Source of the DNA: Ga0077527 sp038144955 | GTDB lineage: Bacteria; Pseudomonadota; Gammaproteobacteria; Burkholderiales; SG8-41 | Reading direction: 5' to 3' | Assembly: GCA_038144955.1 (NCBI GenBank) | Contig: JAYQOT010000006.1 | Coordinates: forward strand, 1-55,975 | DNA: 55,975 nt | In this document: piece by piece, positions 1 to 7,192 of the stretch | How positions within the stretch are numbered: position 1 is the stretch's first letter | Layout of the letters: each line of letters opens with the position of its first letter | Program-made: the position numbers and the translations under genes | Notes under the pieces: model-generated | What the model saw: only the letters and a program-made list of their open reading frames with translations | Databases searched by the model: none | What the model was told of the DNA's origin: nothing

Positions 1-280
1 CGGGTCGGATTTTCTCCTTACCGGGAATGCGAGGATCGCGACCATTCACGCGCTCCCGGTCAGCGGCGTCGCGCAGATCAGCCGGCGATGTAACGATACT
101 GGGGATGGTCGATGCAGGTGTGCGCAATGCCGGATTGGCCGGATTCTGCCCACCGATATTGCCTGTGGCGCCATTGCCGTCCGCAGGGAATGGCTGATAT
201 TGCTGGAACTGCGCGTGCCCAACCGTCGCAGTGATTGCAATAACGGGACCGAGCAGGAGTTTTACAAACCAGCGTGACAT
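1..280 (-). CDS. Secreted protein of unknown function, N-terminal part only
   Basis: The minus-strand frame starts at ATG 278-280 and runs off the left edge, giving about 93 residues. Residues 1-23 form a typical Sec signal peptide (basic start, hydrophobic core, cleavage near VGHAQ). The exported part is rich in Gly, Asn, Pro and Ala (for example NGATGNIGGQNPANPALRTP), then becomes charged. No domain can be recognised in this piece. The Shine-Dalgarno sequence is weak. It is probably an envelope or periplasmic protein; a polysaccharide-export protein is one possibility, but nothing here proves it. Confidence 0.6.
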   Translation of the reverse strand, partial: MSRWFVKLLLGPVIAITATVGHAQFQQYQPFPADGNGATGNIGGQNPANPALRTPASTIPSIVTSPADLRDAADRERVNGRDPRIPGKEKIRP

Positions 281-401
281 AGGGCGAAATCCACTGTTGA
301 GTAACTCTTTATTATTGAACCGGAATGCTAACACAGCGGCGACTGTATCCATCCCGTCGTAAACGGGCTGCGGATAGATACCCGCCCCATCTTTTACCAT
401 A

Positions 402-433
402 AAGAAAAAGGCCCGCGATTCGCATCGCGGGCC
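402..433 (-). terminator. Rho-independent terminator of tRNA-Arg
   Basis: On the minus strand a GC-rich stem (GCCCGCGAT pairing with ATCGCGGGC) is followed by TTTTTCTTT. It lies just past the 3' CCA end of tRNA-Arg(ACG), so it should end that transcript. Confidence 0.8.
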
Positions 434-443
434 CTGGCAGTGC

Positions 444-520
444 TGGCGCGGCCGGAGGGATTCGAACCCCCTACCCCTTGGTTCGTAGCCAAGTACTCTA
501 TCCAGATGAGCTACGGCCGC
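444..520 (-). tRNA. tRNA-Arg(ACG)
   Basis: This is a 77-base cloverleaf on the minus strand. The acceptor stem GCGGCCG pairs with CGGCCGC, and CCA is encoded (444-446). The anticodon stem CTTGG/CCAAG closes a loop CTACGAA with anticodon ACG (484-486). The T arm reads GGGTTCGAATCCC. ACG decodes CGU/CGC/CGA arginine codons after the usual A34-to-inosine editing by TadA. A strong extended -10 element lies 12 bases upstream and a terminator lies downstream, so it is a single-gene unit. Confidence 0.97.
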
Positions 521-532
521 TCAAGGGGGCGG

Positions 533-541
533 ATTATAGCA
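533..541 (-). promoter_or_regulatory. Extended -10 promoter of tRNA-Arg
   Basis: The minus strand reads TGCTATAAT, a perfect extended -10 (TGnTATAAT), ending 12 bases before the mature tRNA. The surrounding TTGCTATAATCCGC is shared almost exactly with the queD promoter at 4612-4625. No clear -35 hexamer is seen, as is common for extended -10 promoters. Confidence 0.75.
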
Positions 542-636
542 AAAACATCCCCGCCGGCCCATGAAAATGCCGGTTTTTCGGGCTGGTTTGCGCCGGTGGC
601 ATTGGTTAGCATGCAGGCCTTGATGATCCGGGGAGC

Positions 637-1530
637 ATGGCAATGAAAATCGGGGTAGCGGGTATCGGCAGGATGGGCGCGGCGATCGCGGAGCGGCTGC
701 TCAAGCATGGTCATTCAGTAACAGTTTGGAACCGCACCACGGCCAAGGCACAGGCCCTGGCCGCGCACGGCGCTACCGTCGCCGCGACACCGGCAGAACT
801 CGCCGCTGCGTCCGACATCGTGCTGTCGATCCTGACGGACGCCAAGGCGGTATCCGCAGCCTACGACGGTGCCAACGGGCTGCTCTCGGGGGACGTCAAA
901 GGCAAACTGTTCGTTGAAATGAGCACGGTGCGACCTGACTCCCAGCGCGTGCTGGATCAGCGCATACGCTCCAGGGGTGCAGCCATGATCGATTGCCCGG
1001 TCGGCGGTACCACCGGCCCCGCACGAGAGGGCAAGCTGCTGGGGTTTGTCGGCGGCGATGCCGCGGATCTGGCTCGCGCACGACCGGTGCTGGAGCAACT
1101 GTGCCGCCGGATCGAGCATGTCGGCCCGGTCGGCGCCGGCGCCAGCCTGAAACTGGCGATCAACCTGCCGCTGCTGGTCTACTGGCAGGCCTGCGCCGAG
1201 GCGCTCTCGCTGTGCCAGCCGCTGGGACTGGATCCGGCGCGGGTCATCGACATTTTTGCCGACACTTCCGGCGGTCCCAACATGCTGAAAACCCGCGGCC
1301 CGATGCTGGCGGCGGCGCTGGGCGGAAAAATCCCTGAAAACGTTACCTTCGACATCGATTCGATCCGCAAGGACCTCGCGACCATGATCGAGGAAGGCCG
1401 TGCGCTGGGTTATGACCTGCCGGTGACGGCACAGGCGCTGCAGTGCTTCGATGTCGCATCCCGAGCCGGGCTCGGCAAAGCCGATGCGGCGATGCTGCCA
1501 GTGAGTTGGTTGCAAAAAAAAGGCCGGTAG
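637..1530 (+). CDS. NAD(P)-dependent beta-hydroxyacid dehydrogenase
   Basis: The 297-residue product belongs to the 3-hydroxyisobutyrate dehydrogenase / 6-phosphogluconate dehydrogenase-like family. These enzymes oxidise beta-hydroxyacids or reduce tartronate semialdehyde using NAD(P). The N-terminal Rossmann motif GVAGIGRMGAAIAERLLKHG is at residues 5-24. The substrate-loop signature DCPVGGTTGPAREGKL is near residues 118-133. The helical domain has the catalytic lysine in GAGASLKLAIN near residue 173. GGGGAGC precedes ATG 637; a second in-frame ATG at 643 is possible. The gene ends inside a bidirectional terminator facing a Bug gene. The exact substrate cannot be read from sequence. Confidence 0.9.
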   Translation: MAMKIGVAGIGRMGAAIAERLLKHGHSVTVWNRTTAKAQALAAHGATVAATPAELAAASDIVLSILTDAKAVSAAYDGANGLLSGDVKGKLFVEMSTVRPDSQRVLDQRIRSRGAAMIDCPVGGTTGPAREGKLLGFVGGDAADLARARPVLEQLCRRIEHVGPVGAGASLKLAINLPLLVYWQACAEALSLCQPLGLDPARVIDIFADTSGGPNMLKTRGPMLAAALGGKIPENVTFDIDSIRKDLATMIEEGRALGYDLPVTAQALQCFDVASRAGLGKADAAMLPVSWLQKKGR

Positions 1531-1545
1531 AACCGGCCTTTTTCA
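1514..1545. terminator. Bidirectional terminator between convergent genes
   Basis: AAGGCCGGT and ACCGGCCTT form a stem with T tracts in both directions. The TAG stop of the plus-strand dehydrogenase lies in the loop. The Bug gene on the other strand ends 18 bases away. Confidence 0.85.
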
Positions 1546-1562
1546 GATGACCACCAGGTCAA

Positions 1563-2531
1563 TCAGTCTGCGCGCATCTTGCGTTCGCGGATCACGCGCT
1601 CCCATTTCTTCAGTTCGGCGTCCAGATGCTTGCCGAGTTCGGCAGGCGTAGAACCGATCACTTCAAGTCCTTCGGCCTCGAAACGCTTGACGAATTCCGG
1701 CGCGGCCATCGCCTTGCTGAAGGCGCTGTTCAGCGTGTTGATGACGTCCGGCTTGGTGCCCTTAGGCGCCATCACGGCAAACCAGGCGGTGAATTCATAG
1801 CCGGGCAGCACGGAGGCAATCGTCGGTACCGTCGGCAGTGCCTTGACCGGCTTCAGACTGGTCACACCCAGCGGACGCAGCCGCTTGGAGTTCATGTAAC
1901 CCACCGCACCGGCCACCGCTGAAAAGCTCACACCGACCTCACCGCTCAGCGCGCCCACCAGCGCCGGACCGCCGCCCTTGAATTGCACGGCAACGATGTT
2001 GGTCTTGGCCAGCAGGTTGAACAGCTCGCCGGCAATGTGCGGGTTGGTGCCGACACCGGCGCCGCCGTAATTGAGTTCGCCCGGACGCGACTTGGCGAGC
2101 TTGATCATGTCGCGGATCGAATTCGCCGGAATCGACGGATGCACGCTCAGCACCGACGGCGTCGACGACAGCAGGATCACCGGCTCGAAGTCCTTCTTCA
2201 GATCATAGGGGACTTTTTTGTACATCTGGGTGTTGGTGACCATCGGGGTGGTGTTGATGAGGATGGTGTAGCCGTCCGGCTCGGACCGCGCCACCGCGCT
2301 GGTGCCAACGATGCCCGAAGCGCCGGAACGGTTGTCGATCAGCACCTGCTGGCCGACCAGTTCGGCGACCTTGGGGCCGACCAGGCGCGCAGTCACGTCC
2401 ACGCTGCCGCCGGGCGGAAACGGCGCCACCAGCCGGATCGGCCGCTCGGGGTATTTGCCCTGTGCCCACGCACTGCCGGCAGCAGCCAGCATGCATCCGC
2501 ACAACATCATCAAGCCTGTTTTTTTGAACAT
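1563..2531 (-). CDS. Bug/TctC-family periplasmic substrate-binding protein
   Basis: This is a 322-residue protein of the tripartite tricarboxylate transporter receptor (TctC/Bug) family. Such proteins bind small carboxylates or other metabolites in the periplasm. Residues 1-23 are a signal peptide (cleavage after AWA). The family motif RPIRLVAPFPPGGSVDVTAR begins near residue 30, and FKGGGPALVGALSGEV is in the second half. ATG 2529-2531 is chosen over longer in-frame starts because GAGGAGA stands just upstream and the signal peptide begins there. No TctA or TctB gene is nearby. The ligand is unknown. Confidence 0.9.
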   Translation of the reverse strand: MFKKTGLMMLCGCMLAAAGSAWAQGKYPERPIRLVAPFPPGGSVDVTARLVGPKVAELVGQQVLIDNRSGASGIVGTSAVARSEPDGYTILINTTPMVTNTQMYKKVPYDLKKDFEPVILLSSTPSVLSVHPSIPANSIRDMIKLAKSRPGELNYGGAGVGTNPHIAGELFNLLAKTNIVAVQFKGGGPALVGALSGEVGVSFSAVAGAVGYMNSKRLRPLGVTSLKPVKALPTVPTIASVLPGYEFTAWFAVMAPKGTKPDVINTLNSAFSKAMAAPEFVKRFEAEGLEVIGSTPAELGKHLDAELKKWERVIRERKMRAD

Positions 2532-2653
2532 CTGGTTCTCCTCGGTTGAATTTCGTCCGCCCTTTTGCCGATATTCACTGATTCGGGCGTGGCCGGTGAT
2601 GGACCGGTCATTACACAGTGTGGATTTTAATACATCCGGTGACCCATTTAACA

Positions 2654-2810
2654 CCGGGATTGTGCCGGACCCGCCTTGCGGCGATCCGTCATCCCTCGCT
2701 GACGCTCGTGACCGCTGCGCTCTGCACAGCGTCCTGCGCGACACGCCCCGCGTGTCGCTGGTCGAACCAGAGGCTTCTCTCTACTCCCTTTCCGCCAATA
2801 AAAATGGCCC
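2654..2810. repeat. Structured tandem repeat, copy 1
   Basis: This is the first of two copies about 93% identical (by eye) set 189 bases apart. It contains three consecutive hairpins: CGCTG/CAGCG (2713-2717 with 2727-2731), GCGACACGC/GCGTGTCGC (2738-2746 with 2750-2758) and CTGGT/ACCAG (2758-2762 with 2766-2770). It ends in a 20-base copy (2791-2810) of the 3' end and trailer of the adjacent tRNA-Ser(GCT), in inverted orientation. No convincing reading frame is present. It looks like a structured non-coding element or a repeat derived from the tRNA flank. Confidence 0.75.
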
Positions 2811-2842
2811 ACGCCGGCCCGACCCTATATGGAAGCGCATTT

Positions 2843-2998
2843 CCGGGATTGTGCCGGACTCGCCTTGCGGCGATCCGTCATCCCTCGCTGCCGCTCGGAA
2901 CCGCCGCGCGGGCGCGGCGTCCTGCGCGACACGCCCCGCGTGTCGCTGGTCGAACCAGAGGCTTCTCTCTACTCCCTTTCCGCCAATAAAAACGGCCC
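2843..2998. repeat. Structured tandem repeat, copy 2
   Basis: This is the second copy. It keeps the same three hairpins, but the variable one is now CGCCGCG/CGCGGCG (2902-2908 with 2913-2919). The T-A pair of copy 1 (2716/2728) has become a C-G pair (2905/2916), a compensatory change. Its right end merges into the large palindrome beside tRNA-Ser(GCT). Confidence 0.75.
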
Positions 2999-3024
2999 CG
3001 CAAGGGGCCTTTTTTATTGGCGGA
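2979..3024 (-). terminator. Long inverted repeat holding the tRNA-Ser(GCT) terminator
   Basis: Two 21-base arms (2979-2999 and 3004-3024) pair with one mismatch around a GCAA loop. The inner part, GGCCCC TTGC GGGGCC followed by GTTTTT on the minus strand, is a good Rho-independent terminator for tRNA-Ser(GCT). The outer part of the right arm (3018-3024) overlaps the 3' CCA end of the tRNA, and the left arm is the end of repeat copy 2. Confidence 0.8.
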
Positions 3025-3110
3025 GAGAGAGGGATTCGAACCCTCGATAGGCTTTTTGAGCCTATACTCCCTTAGCAGGGGAGCGCCTTCGACCACTCGG
3101 CCATCTCTCC
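3018..3110 (-). tRNA. tRNA-Ser(GCT)
   Basis: This 93-base class II tRNA has acceptor stem GGAGAGA/TCTCTCC and encoded CCA (3018-3020). The anticodon loop CTGCTAA is held by CTCCC/GGGAG, giving anticodon GCT for AGC/AGU serine codons. The long variable arm TATAGGCTCAAAAAGCCTAT is typical of tRNA-Ser. The T arm reads GGTTCGAATCC. It lies just upstream of the structured repeats on the minus strand. Confidence 0.97.
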
Positions 3111-3289
3111 GGTACTCTTTTCTACAACAAGCCTGTTCAGCCAACTTCCAATTCTTTTACCTGACCGGTCTCGGCGCTGGGGCGCTGAATGTTACGACGG
3201 CTGCGCCGTGACCACACGGTTAACTCTCAAAATTTACTCATTTTCAGTCGGCAAAGGATACCACAGCCACCCAGCCGACCCGCCCTCCG

Positions 3290-4516
3290 TCACGCCGCTT
3301 GATCGAGCGCAAACGCCTTGTGCAGCACGCGGACAGCCAACTCGGTATATTTCTCGTCGATCACCACCGAGACCTTGATTTCCGAGGTCGAGATCATTTC
3401 GATGTTGATGCCTTCCTCGGCAAGGCTGCGGAACATGGTGCTGGCAATGCCCGCGTGCGAGCGCATGCCGACACCGACCACCGACACCTTGGCGATCTTG
3501 TCGCCACCCTGAATGCCGCGCGCCTTGGTGTGCTTGACGATCGGGTCCAGCACTTTCAGCGCCTTCTGGTAGTCGTTGCGGTGCACGGTGAACGAGAAGT
3601 CGGTCATCCCGTCGTGACCGACGTTCTGCACGATCATGTCGACGTCGATGTTGGCGTCACCGATGGGGCCGAGTATCTGGTATGCAATGCCCGGCTTGTC
3701 GGGCACACCGAGCACGGTGATCTTGGCTTCGTCCTTGTTGAACGCAATGCCTGAAATGACGGCTTTTTCCATGTCCTTGTCTTCCTCAAACGTGATCAGC
3801 GTGCCGTCACCCTCGTCCTCGAAGCTGGACAGCACGCGCAAACGCACTTTGTACTTCCCTGCAAACTCGACCGAACGGATCTGCAGCACCTTGGAGCCGA
3901 GGCTGGCCATCTCCAGCATTTCCTCGAAGGTGACAGTCTTCAGCCGCCGCGCCTCGGGAACGATGCGCGGATCGGTGGTGTAGACGCCGTCGACATCGGT
4001 GTAAATCTGGCATTCCTCGGCTTTCAGTGCCGCTGCCAGCGCCACACCGGTGGTATCGGAACCGCCACGGCCCAGCGTGGTGATATTGCCCGCTTCGTCT
4101 ACACCCTGGAAACCGGCAACGACCACCACCCGTCCCGCCTTCAGGTCGGCGCGCATCGCCGCTTCGTCGATGCTGAGGATGCGCGCCTTGGTGTAGGCAT
4201 TGTCAGTGAGGATTTTCACCTGGCCACCGGTATAGCTGCGCGCCGGCACGCCGATTTCCATCAGCGCCATCGACAGCAGCGCAATGGTCACCTGCTCGCC
4301 GGTGGATACCATGACGTCGAGCTCGCGCGGGTCAGGCTGCGCCTGGACTTCCTTGGCCAGCGCAATCAGTTTGTTGGTCTCGCCGGACATCGCCGAAACG
4401 ACCACCACCAGGTCGTGACCCTGCGCCTTCCAGCGCGCCACCCGCCGGGCAACGTTCTTGATGCGCTCTGGGCTGCCGACCGAGGTGCCGCCGTATTTTT
4501 GGACTATCAATGCCAT
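3290..4516 (-). CDS. lysC: Aspartate kinase
   Basis: The 408-residue enzyme phosphorylates L-aspartate to aspartyl-4-phosphate, the first step to lysine, threonine, methionine and diaminopimelate. The amino-acid kinase domain starts with KYGGTSVGS (residues 7-15) and includes TLGRGGSDTTGVALAAAL near 150-167. Two ACT domains near the C-terminus (ITVLGVPDKPGIAYQI and VSVVGVGMRSHAGIA) suggest feedback control by lysine and/or threonine, as in other monofunctional aspartokinases. Start ATG 4514-4516 fits the family. TAAAAT (4556-4561, minus strand) could be its -10 within the short divergent region shared with queD. Confidence 0.97.
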   Translation of the reverse strand: MALIVQKYGGTSVGSPERIKNVARRVARWKAQGHDLVVVVSAMSGETNKLIALAKEVQAQPDPRELDVMVSTGEQVTIALLSMALMEIGVPARSYTGGQVKILTDNAYTKARILSIDEAAMRADLKAGRVVVVAGFQGVDEAGNITTLGRGGSDTTGVALAAALKAEECQIYTDVDGVYTTDPRIVPEARRLKTVTFEEMLEMASLGSKVLQIRSVEFAGKYKVRLRVLSSFEDEGDGTLITFEEDKDMEKAVISGIAFNKDEAKITVLGVPDKPGIAYQILGPIGDANIDVDMIVQNVGHDGMTDFSFTVHRNDYQKALKVLDPIVKHTKARGIQGGDKIAKVSVVGVGMRSHAGIASTMFRSLAEEGINIEMISTSEIKVSVVIDEKYTELAVRVLHKAFALDQAA

Positions 4517-4612
4517 GGCAAAAGTGAATCGGGTCGTTGCGTCAAAAAGGGGCGTATTTTATTGGATTTTCAGGGGAAAAACGAGGTTTTCAGGGGTGTT
4601 TTCGCAGCGGCT

Positions 4613-4621
4613 TGCTATAAT
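4613..4621 (+). promoter_or_regulatory. Extended -10 promoter of queD, predicting a leaderless mRNA
   Basis: TGCTATAAT is a perfect extended -10. Only nine bases separate it from ATG 4631, so transcription should start at about 4628-4631. That leaves at most a few bases of leader and no room for a ribosome binding site. Confidence 0.7.
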
Positions 4622-4630
4622 CCGCGCCCC

Positions 4631-5080
4631 ATGCGCATCACCCGCAGGCTGGAATTCGACGCCGGCCACCGCATCCCCAACCACGGCAGCCAGTGCCGCC
4701 ATCTGCACGGCCACCGCTACGCCCTCGAAGTCACCCTGAGCGGCCCGGTGATCACCACCGACGGCGCCGCCGATCAGGGCATGGTTGCGGACTTTTCAGC
4801 GGTAAAAGCCATCGCCGCGCAGCATGTCGTCGAGCCCTGGGACCATGCCTTCCTCGCCTGGCGGCAGGACCGGGTGGTGACGGAATTTCTGGCCGCCATC
4901 CCCGGCCACAAGACGGTGCTGTTCGACGCCCCGCCTACGGCCGAGCACCTGGCGCACACCGCCTATGCCCTGCTCGAACCCCTCTACCGTGATTGTTACG
5001 GCAAAAAGCTGGTGCTGGAGCGGGTGCGGATTTACGAAACCCCGAACTGCTGGGCCGACGCCGTGCGCGGAGAAATCTGA
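4631..5080 (+). CDS. queD: 6-carboxy-5,6,7,8-tetrahydropterin synthase (QueD)
   Basis: The 149-residue enzyme converts 7,8-dihydroneopterin triphosphate to 6-carboxytetrahydropterin in queuosine/7-deazaguanine biosynthesis. It has the zinc-binding histidines and catalytic Cys of the PTPS/QueD fold: FDAGHRIPNHGSQCRHLHGH near residues 8-27, and YETPNCWADA at the C-terminus. A longer frame begins at 4415, but residue similarity begins at ATG 4631. The promoter directly abuts that ATG, so upstream starts would not be transcribed. The gene is divergent from lysC and convergent with an amidohydrolase gene 10 bases away. Confidence 0.93.
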   Translation: MRITRRLEFDAGHRIPNHGSQCRHLHGHRYALEVTLSGPVITTDGAADQGMVADFSAVKAIAAQHVVEPWDHAFLAWRQDRVVTEFLAAIPGHKTVLFDAPPTAEHLAHTAYALLEPLYRDCYGKKLVLERVRIYETPNCWADAVRGEI

Positions 5081-5090
5081 GTCCAGCAGC

Positions 5091-6092
5091 TCAGCGGATG
5101 TCCAGCAGTTCCGCCAGGTTCTGCCACAGGATTCTTTCTTTCTCCTGCGCCGTCAGCGACTGCATGTTCTGCAGCCAGGCCACAGGTGACGGATGCCAGG
5201 GCACGAACGGCCAGTCGCTGCCCATCACCACGCGGTCGGCGCCGACACGGTCGATCAGGAAGCGCAGCGCTGCTTCATCGCCGGTGACGGTGTCGTAATA
5301 CAGTTTTTTCATGTACGCACTCGGCGGCTGTGAAGTGGCGCGTCCGCCCGGACGATCATGCCAGTTGCGGTCGAGGCGCCCCATCGCGTAGCACACCGGC
5401 CCGCCGCCGTGGGCGATGCACACCTTGAGGTCCGGGCATTTCTCCAGCACACCGCTGCACAACAGCACCGCAGTGACAATCGCGTCGTCGAGGATGACGC
5501 CCATGCTGTTGTTCATGCCGTAACCCTTGACCCGCTTGAGCAGGAAGTTGTTCTGCGGCTGGGGGTGATAGAACAGCAACGCTCCCATCTGTTCGGCCGC
5601 CTTGAAGAACGGCAGGAACCGGGGGTCATCCCACTGCACATCATTGACATGGGTATCCAGCGCAGCCCCCTTCAGCCCCAGCTTGGTCACCGCACGTTCG
5701 AGCTCCTGTATCGCCAGCCCGACATCCTGCATCGGCAGCGTGGCAAGACCGGCCAGACGATCCTTTCTCGCACGTGCGGTTGCGCTGATCTCGTCATTGA
5801 ATTCACGCGCCAGCGCCAGCCCCTGCTGTGCATCAAGGTCGTAGCCGACCAGCGGCATGTGGATCGACAGCACCTGGACGTCGACTTTCTGCTCGTCCAT
5901 GTCCTTCAGCCGTTCTTCCAGCGTGTATTTCACCTTGGGGCTGGTGAAATGGGTCTGTCTGCCGCAGCCGTCCACCACCGCACCGAGGCCTTTACCTGCG
6001 GTGTGGTGGAACCCGTACCAGTCCCGCTTTTCCTCGACTGCCTTCCACAGCGAGTCCGGAATGATATGGGCATGGATGTCGATTGATTTCAT
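5091..6092 (-). CDS. ACMSD-like amidohydrolase / metal-dependent decarboxylase
   Basis: This 333-residue TIM-barrel protein is of the amidohydrolase 2 family. It includes aminocarboxymuconate-semialdehyde decarboxylase and related hydroxybenzoate or orsellinate-type decarboxylases and hydrolases. Visible metal ligands are HAH in IDIHAHIIPD (residues 7 and 9), a histidine in LLFYHPQPQ, another in IAHGGGPV, and the aspartate in VMGSDWPFVP. AAGGA precedes ATG 6090-6092. It is the last gene of a minus-strand run with a Bug protein, an acyl-CoA synthetase and a second amidohydrolase. That context suggests degradation of an aromatic or cyclic acid. A second family member lies at 13779-14777. Confidence 0.88.
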   Translation of the reverse strand: MKSIDIHAHIIPDSLWKAVEEKRDWYGFHHTAGKGLGAVVDGCGRQTHFTSPKVKYTLEERLKDMDEQKVDVQVLSIHMPLVGYDLDAQQGLALAREFNDEISATARARKDRLAGLATLPMQDVGLAIQELERAVTKLGLKGAALDTHVNDVQWDDPRFLPFFKAAEQMGALLFYHPQPQNNFLLKRVKGYGMNNSMGVILDDAIVTAVLLCSGVLEKCPDLKVCIAHGGGPVCYAMGRLDRNWHDRPGGRATSQPPSAYMKKLYYDTVTGDEAALRFLIDRVGADRVVMGSDWPFVPWHPSPVAWLQNMQSLTAQEKERILWQNLAELLDIR

Positions 6093-6167
6093 GATGTCCT
6101 TTTTATGCTTTCAGTAAAAAATGCAGCACAACCCGTGCTGGCGCAGACTTCATAATCCAACTCCCGG

Positions 6168-7133
6168 TCAGCGGGCTGAGACTCCGGTTGCCTTGACCAC
6201 TTCCGCCCACTCCCGGACATCGCGCTCCATCGCCTTGCGTACTTCAGCGGGACTCTGCGACAGGGTTTCCGCGGCGTTGGTGGCATAAAGTTCCTTGGCT
6301 TTCGGGGTATCAGATGCCCTGGAGAACTGGGCATAGAGCAGATCCACGACGTTCTGCGGCGTACCGGCGGGCGCCAATACACCGGCAATGACCGCACCTT
6401 CCACATCCTTCACGGTTTCACCGATGGTCGGAATGTCCGGCAGGTACGGCGAACGTTTGGCGGCAGCCAGCCCCAGGGCAACGATCTTGCGCTCCCGCAC
6501 ATGCTGGATGCTCGCCGGTACAGTGGCCATGACCATGGCCACCTCACCGCTGCGCAAGGCCACGATCGGCGTATTGCCACCCTTGTAGTTGACCGCGATG
6601 ACTTCGATACCAGCGCGCATGCGAAATTTTTCAGCAGTCATGTGGGTCACGGTACCCAGTCCGGAATTACCCAGCGTGATGCCCGGGGTGCGTTTCGCCA
6701 GCTTGACCAGTTCGCCCACCGTTTTCACGCTGACGGAAGGATGGGCTACCAGCAACAACGGGGATGAGTTGACCGCAGTGACAGGAGTGAAATCCTTCAT
6801 CGGATCGTAGGCCAGCTTGGCATACAGCGAACGGGTGATCGTGTGCGTGGAGAGGTCCGTATAGAACAGCACGTGACCGTCGGCCGGAGACCGTGCCACG
6901 AATTCAGCTGCGATCGTAGTGCCCGCCCCCGGCCGGTTCTCGACGATGACCTGCTGACCCAGGCCCTTGGTCATCTCCGCTGCCGCCATGCGGGCGAAGA
7001 TGTCGGTGGCGCCACCGGGCGCAAAAGGCACCACCAGCCGGACCGGCCTTGTCGGATACGACTGAGCGTGTGCAGACGGCAACAGCAGCGCCGCCACGAC
7101 TAATGCAAGAGTGCTTCCCAATAACCTGTTCAT
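6168..7133 (-). CDS. Bug/TctC-family periplasmic substrate-binding protein
   Basis: The 321-residue protein has a signal peptide at residues 1-24 (cleavage after SAHA). The Bug motif YPTRPVRLVVPFAPGGATDI follows, with YKGGNTPIVALRSGEV further on. ATG 7131-7133 is preceded by AAAGGAGGAGA, so the in-frame upstream ATG is not used. It sits between an acyl-CoA synthetase gene and an amidohydrolase gene on the same strand. This suggests it captures the compound that those enzymes process. No transporter membrane subunits are present in the cluster. Confidence 0.9.
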   Translation of the reverse strand: MNRLLGSTLALVVAALLLPSAHAQSYPTRPVRLVVPFAPGGATDIFARMAAAEMTKGLGQQVIVENRPGAGTTIAAEFVARSPADGHVLFYTDLSTHTITRSLYAKLAYDPMKDFTPVTAVNSSPLLLVAHPSVSVKTVGELVKLAKRTPGITLGNSGLGTVTHMTAEKFRMRAGIEVIAVNYKGGNTPIVALRSGEVAMVMATVPASIQHVRERKIVALGLAAAKRSPYLPDIPTIGETVKDVEGAVIAGVLAPAGTPQNVVDLLYAQFSRASDTPKAKELYATNAAETLSQSPAEVRKAMERDVREWAEVVKATGVSAR

Positions 7134-7192
7134 GGTCTCTCCTCCTTTGCAATGCATGGTTTTGTCACGTTGTTCTTGCGTTTCCGAATTGA

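Noticed and set aside
440..646. Plus-strand frame with LARPEGFEPPTPWF
   Set aside because: It is a translation of the tRNA-Arg(ACG) gene in the wrong strand, a well-known false protein signature.
715..1515. A 266-codon frame opposite the beta-hydroxyacid dehydrogenase
   Set aside because: It is an antisense shadow produced by GC-rich codon usage; the plus-strand product has all family motifs.
2302..3144. Frames across the repeats and tRNA-Ser(GCT), such as ERGIRTLDRLF and EREGFEPSIGFL
   Set aside because: They are translations of the tRNA and the structured repeats. The same peptide recurs only because the DNA is repeated.
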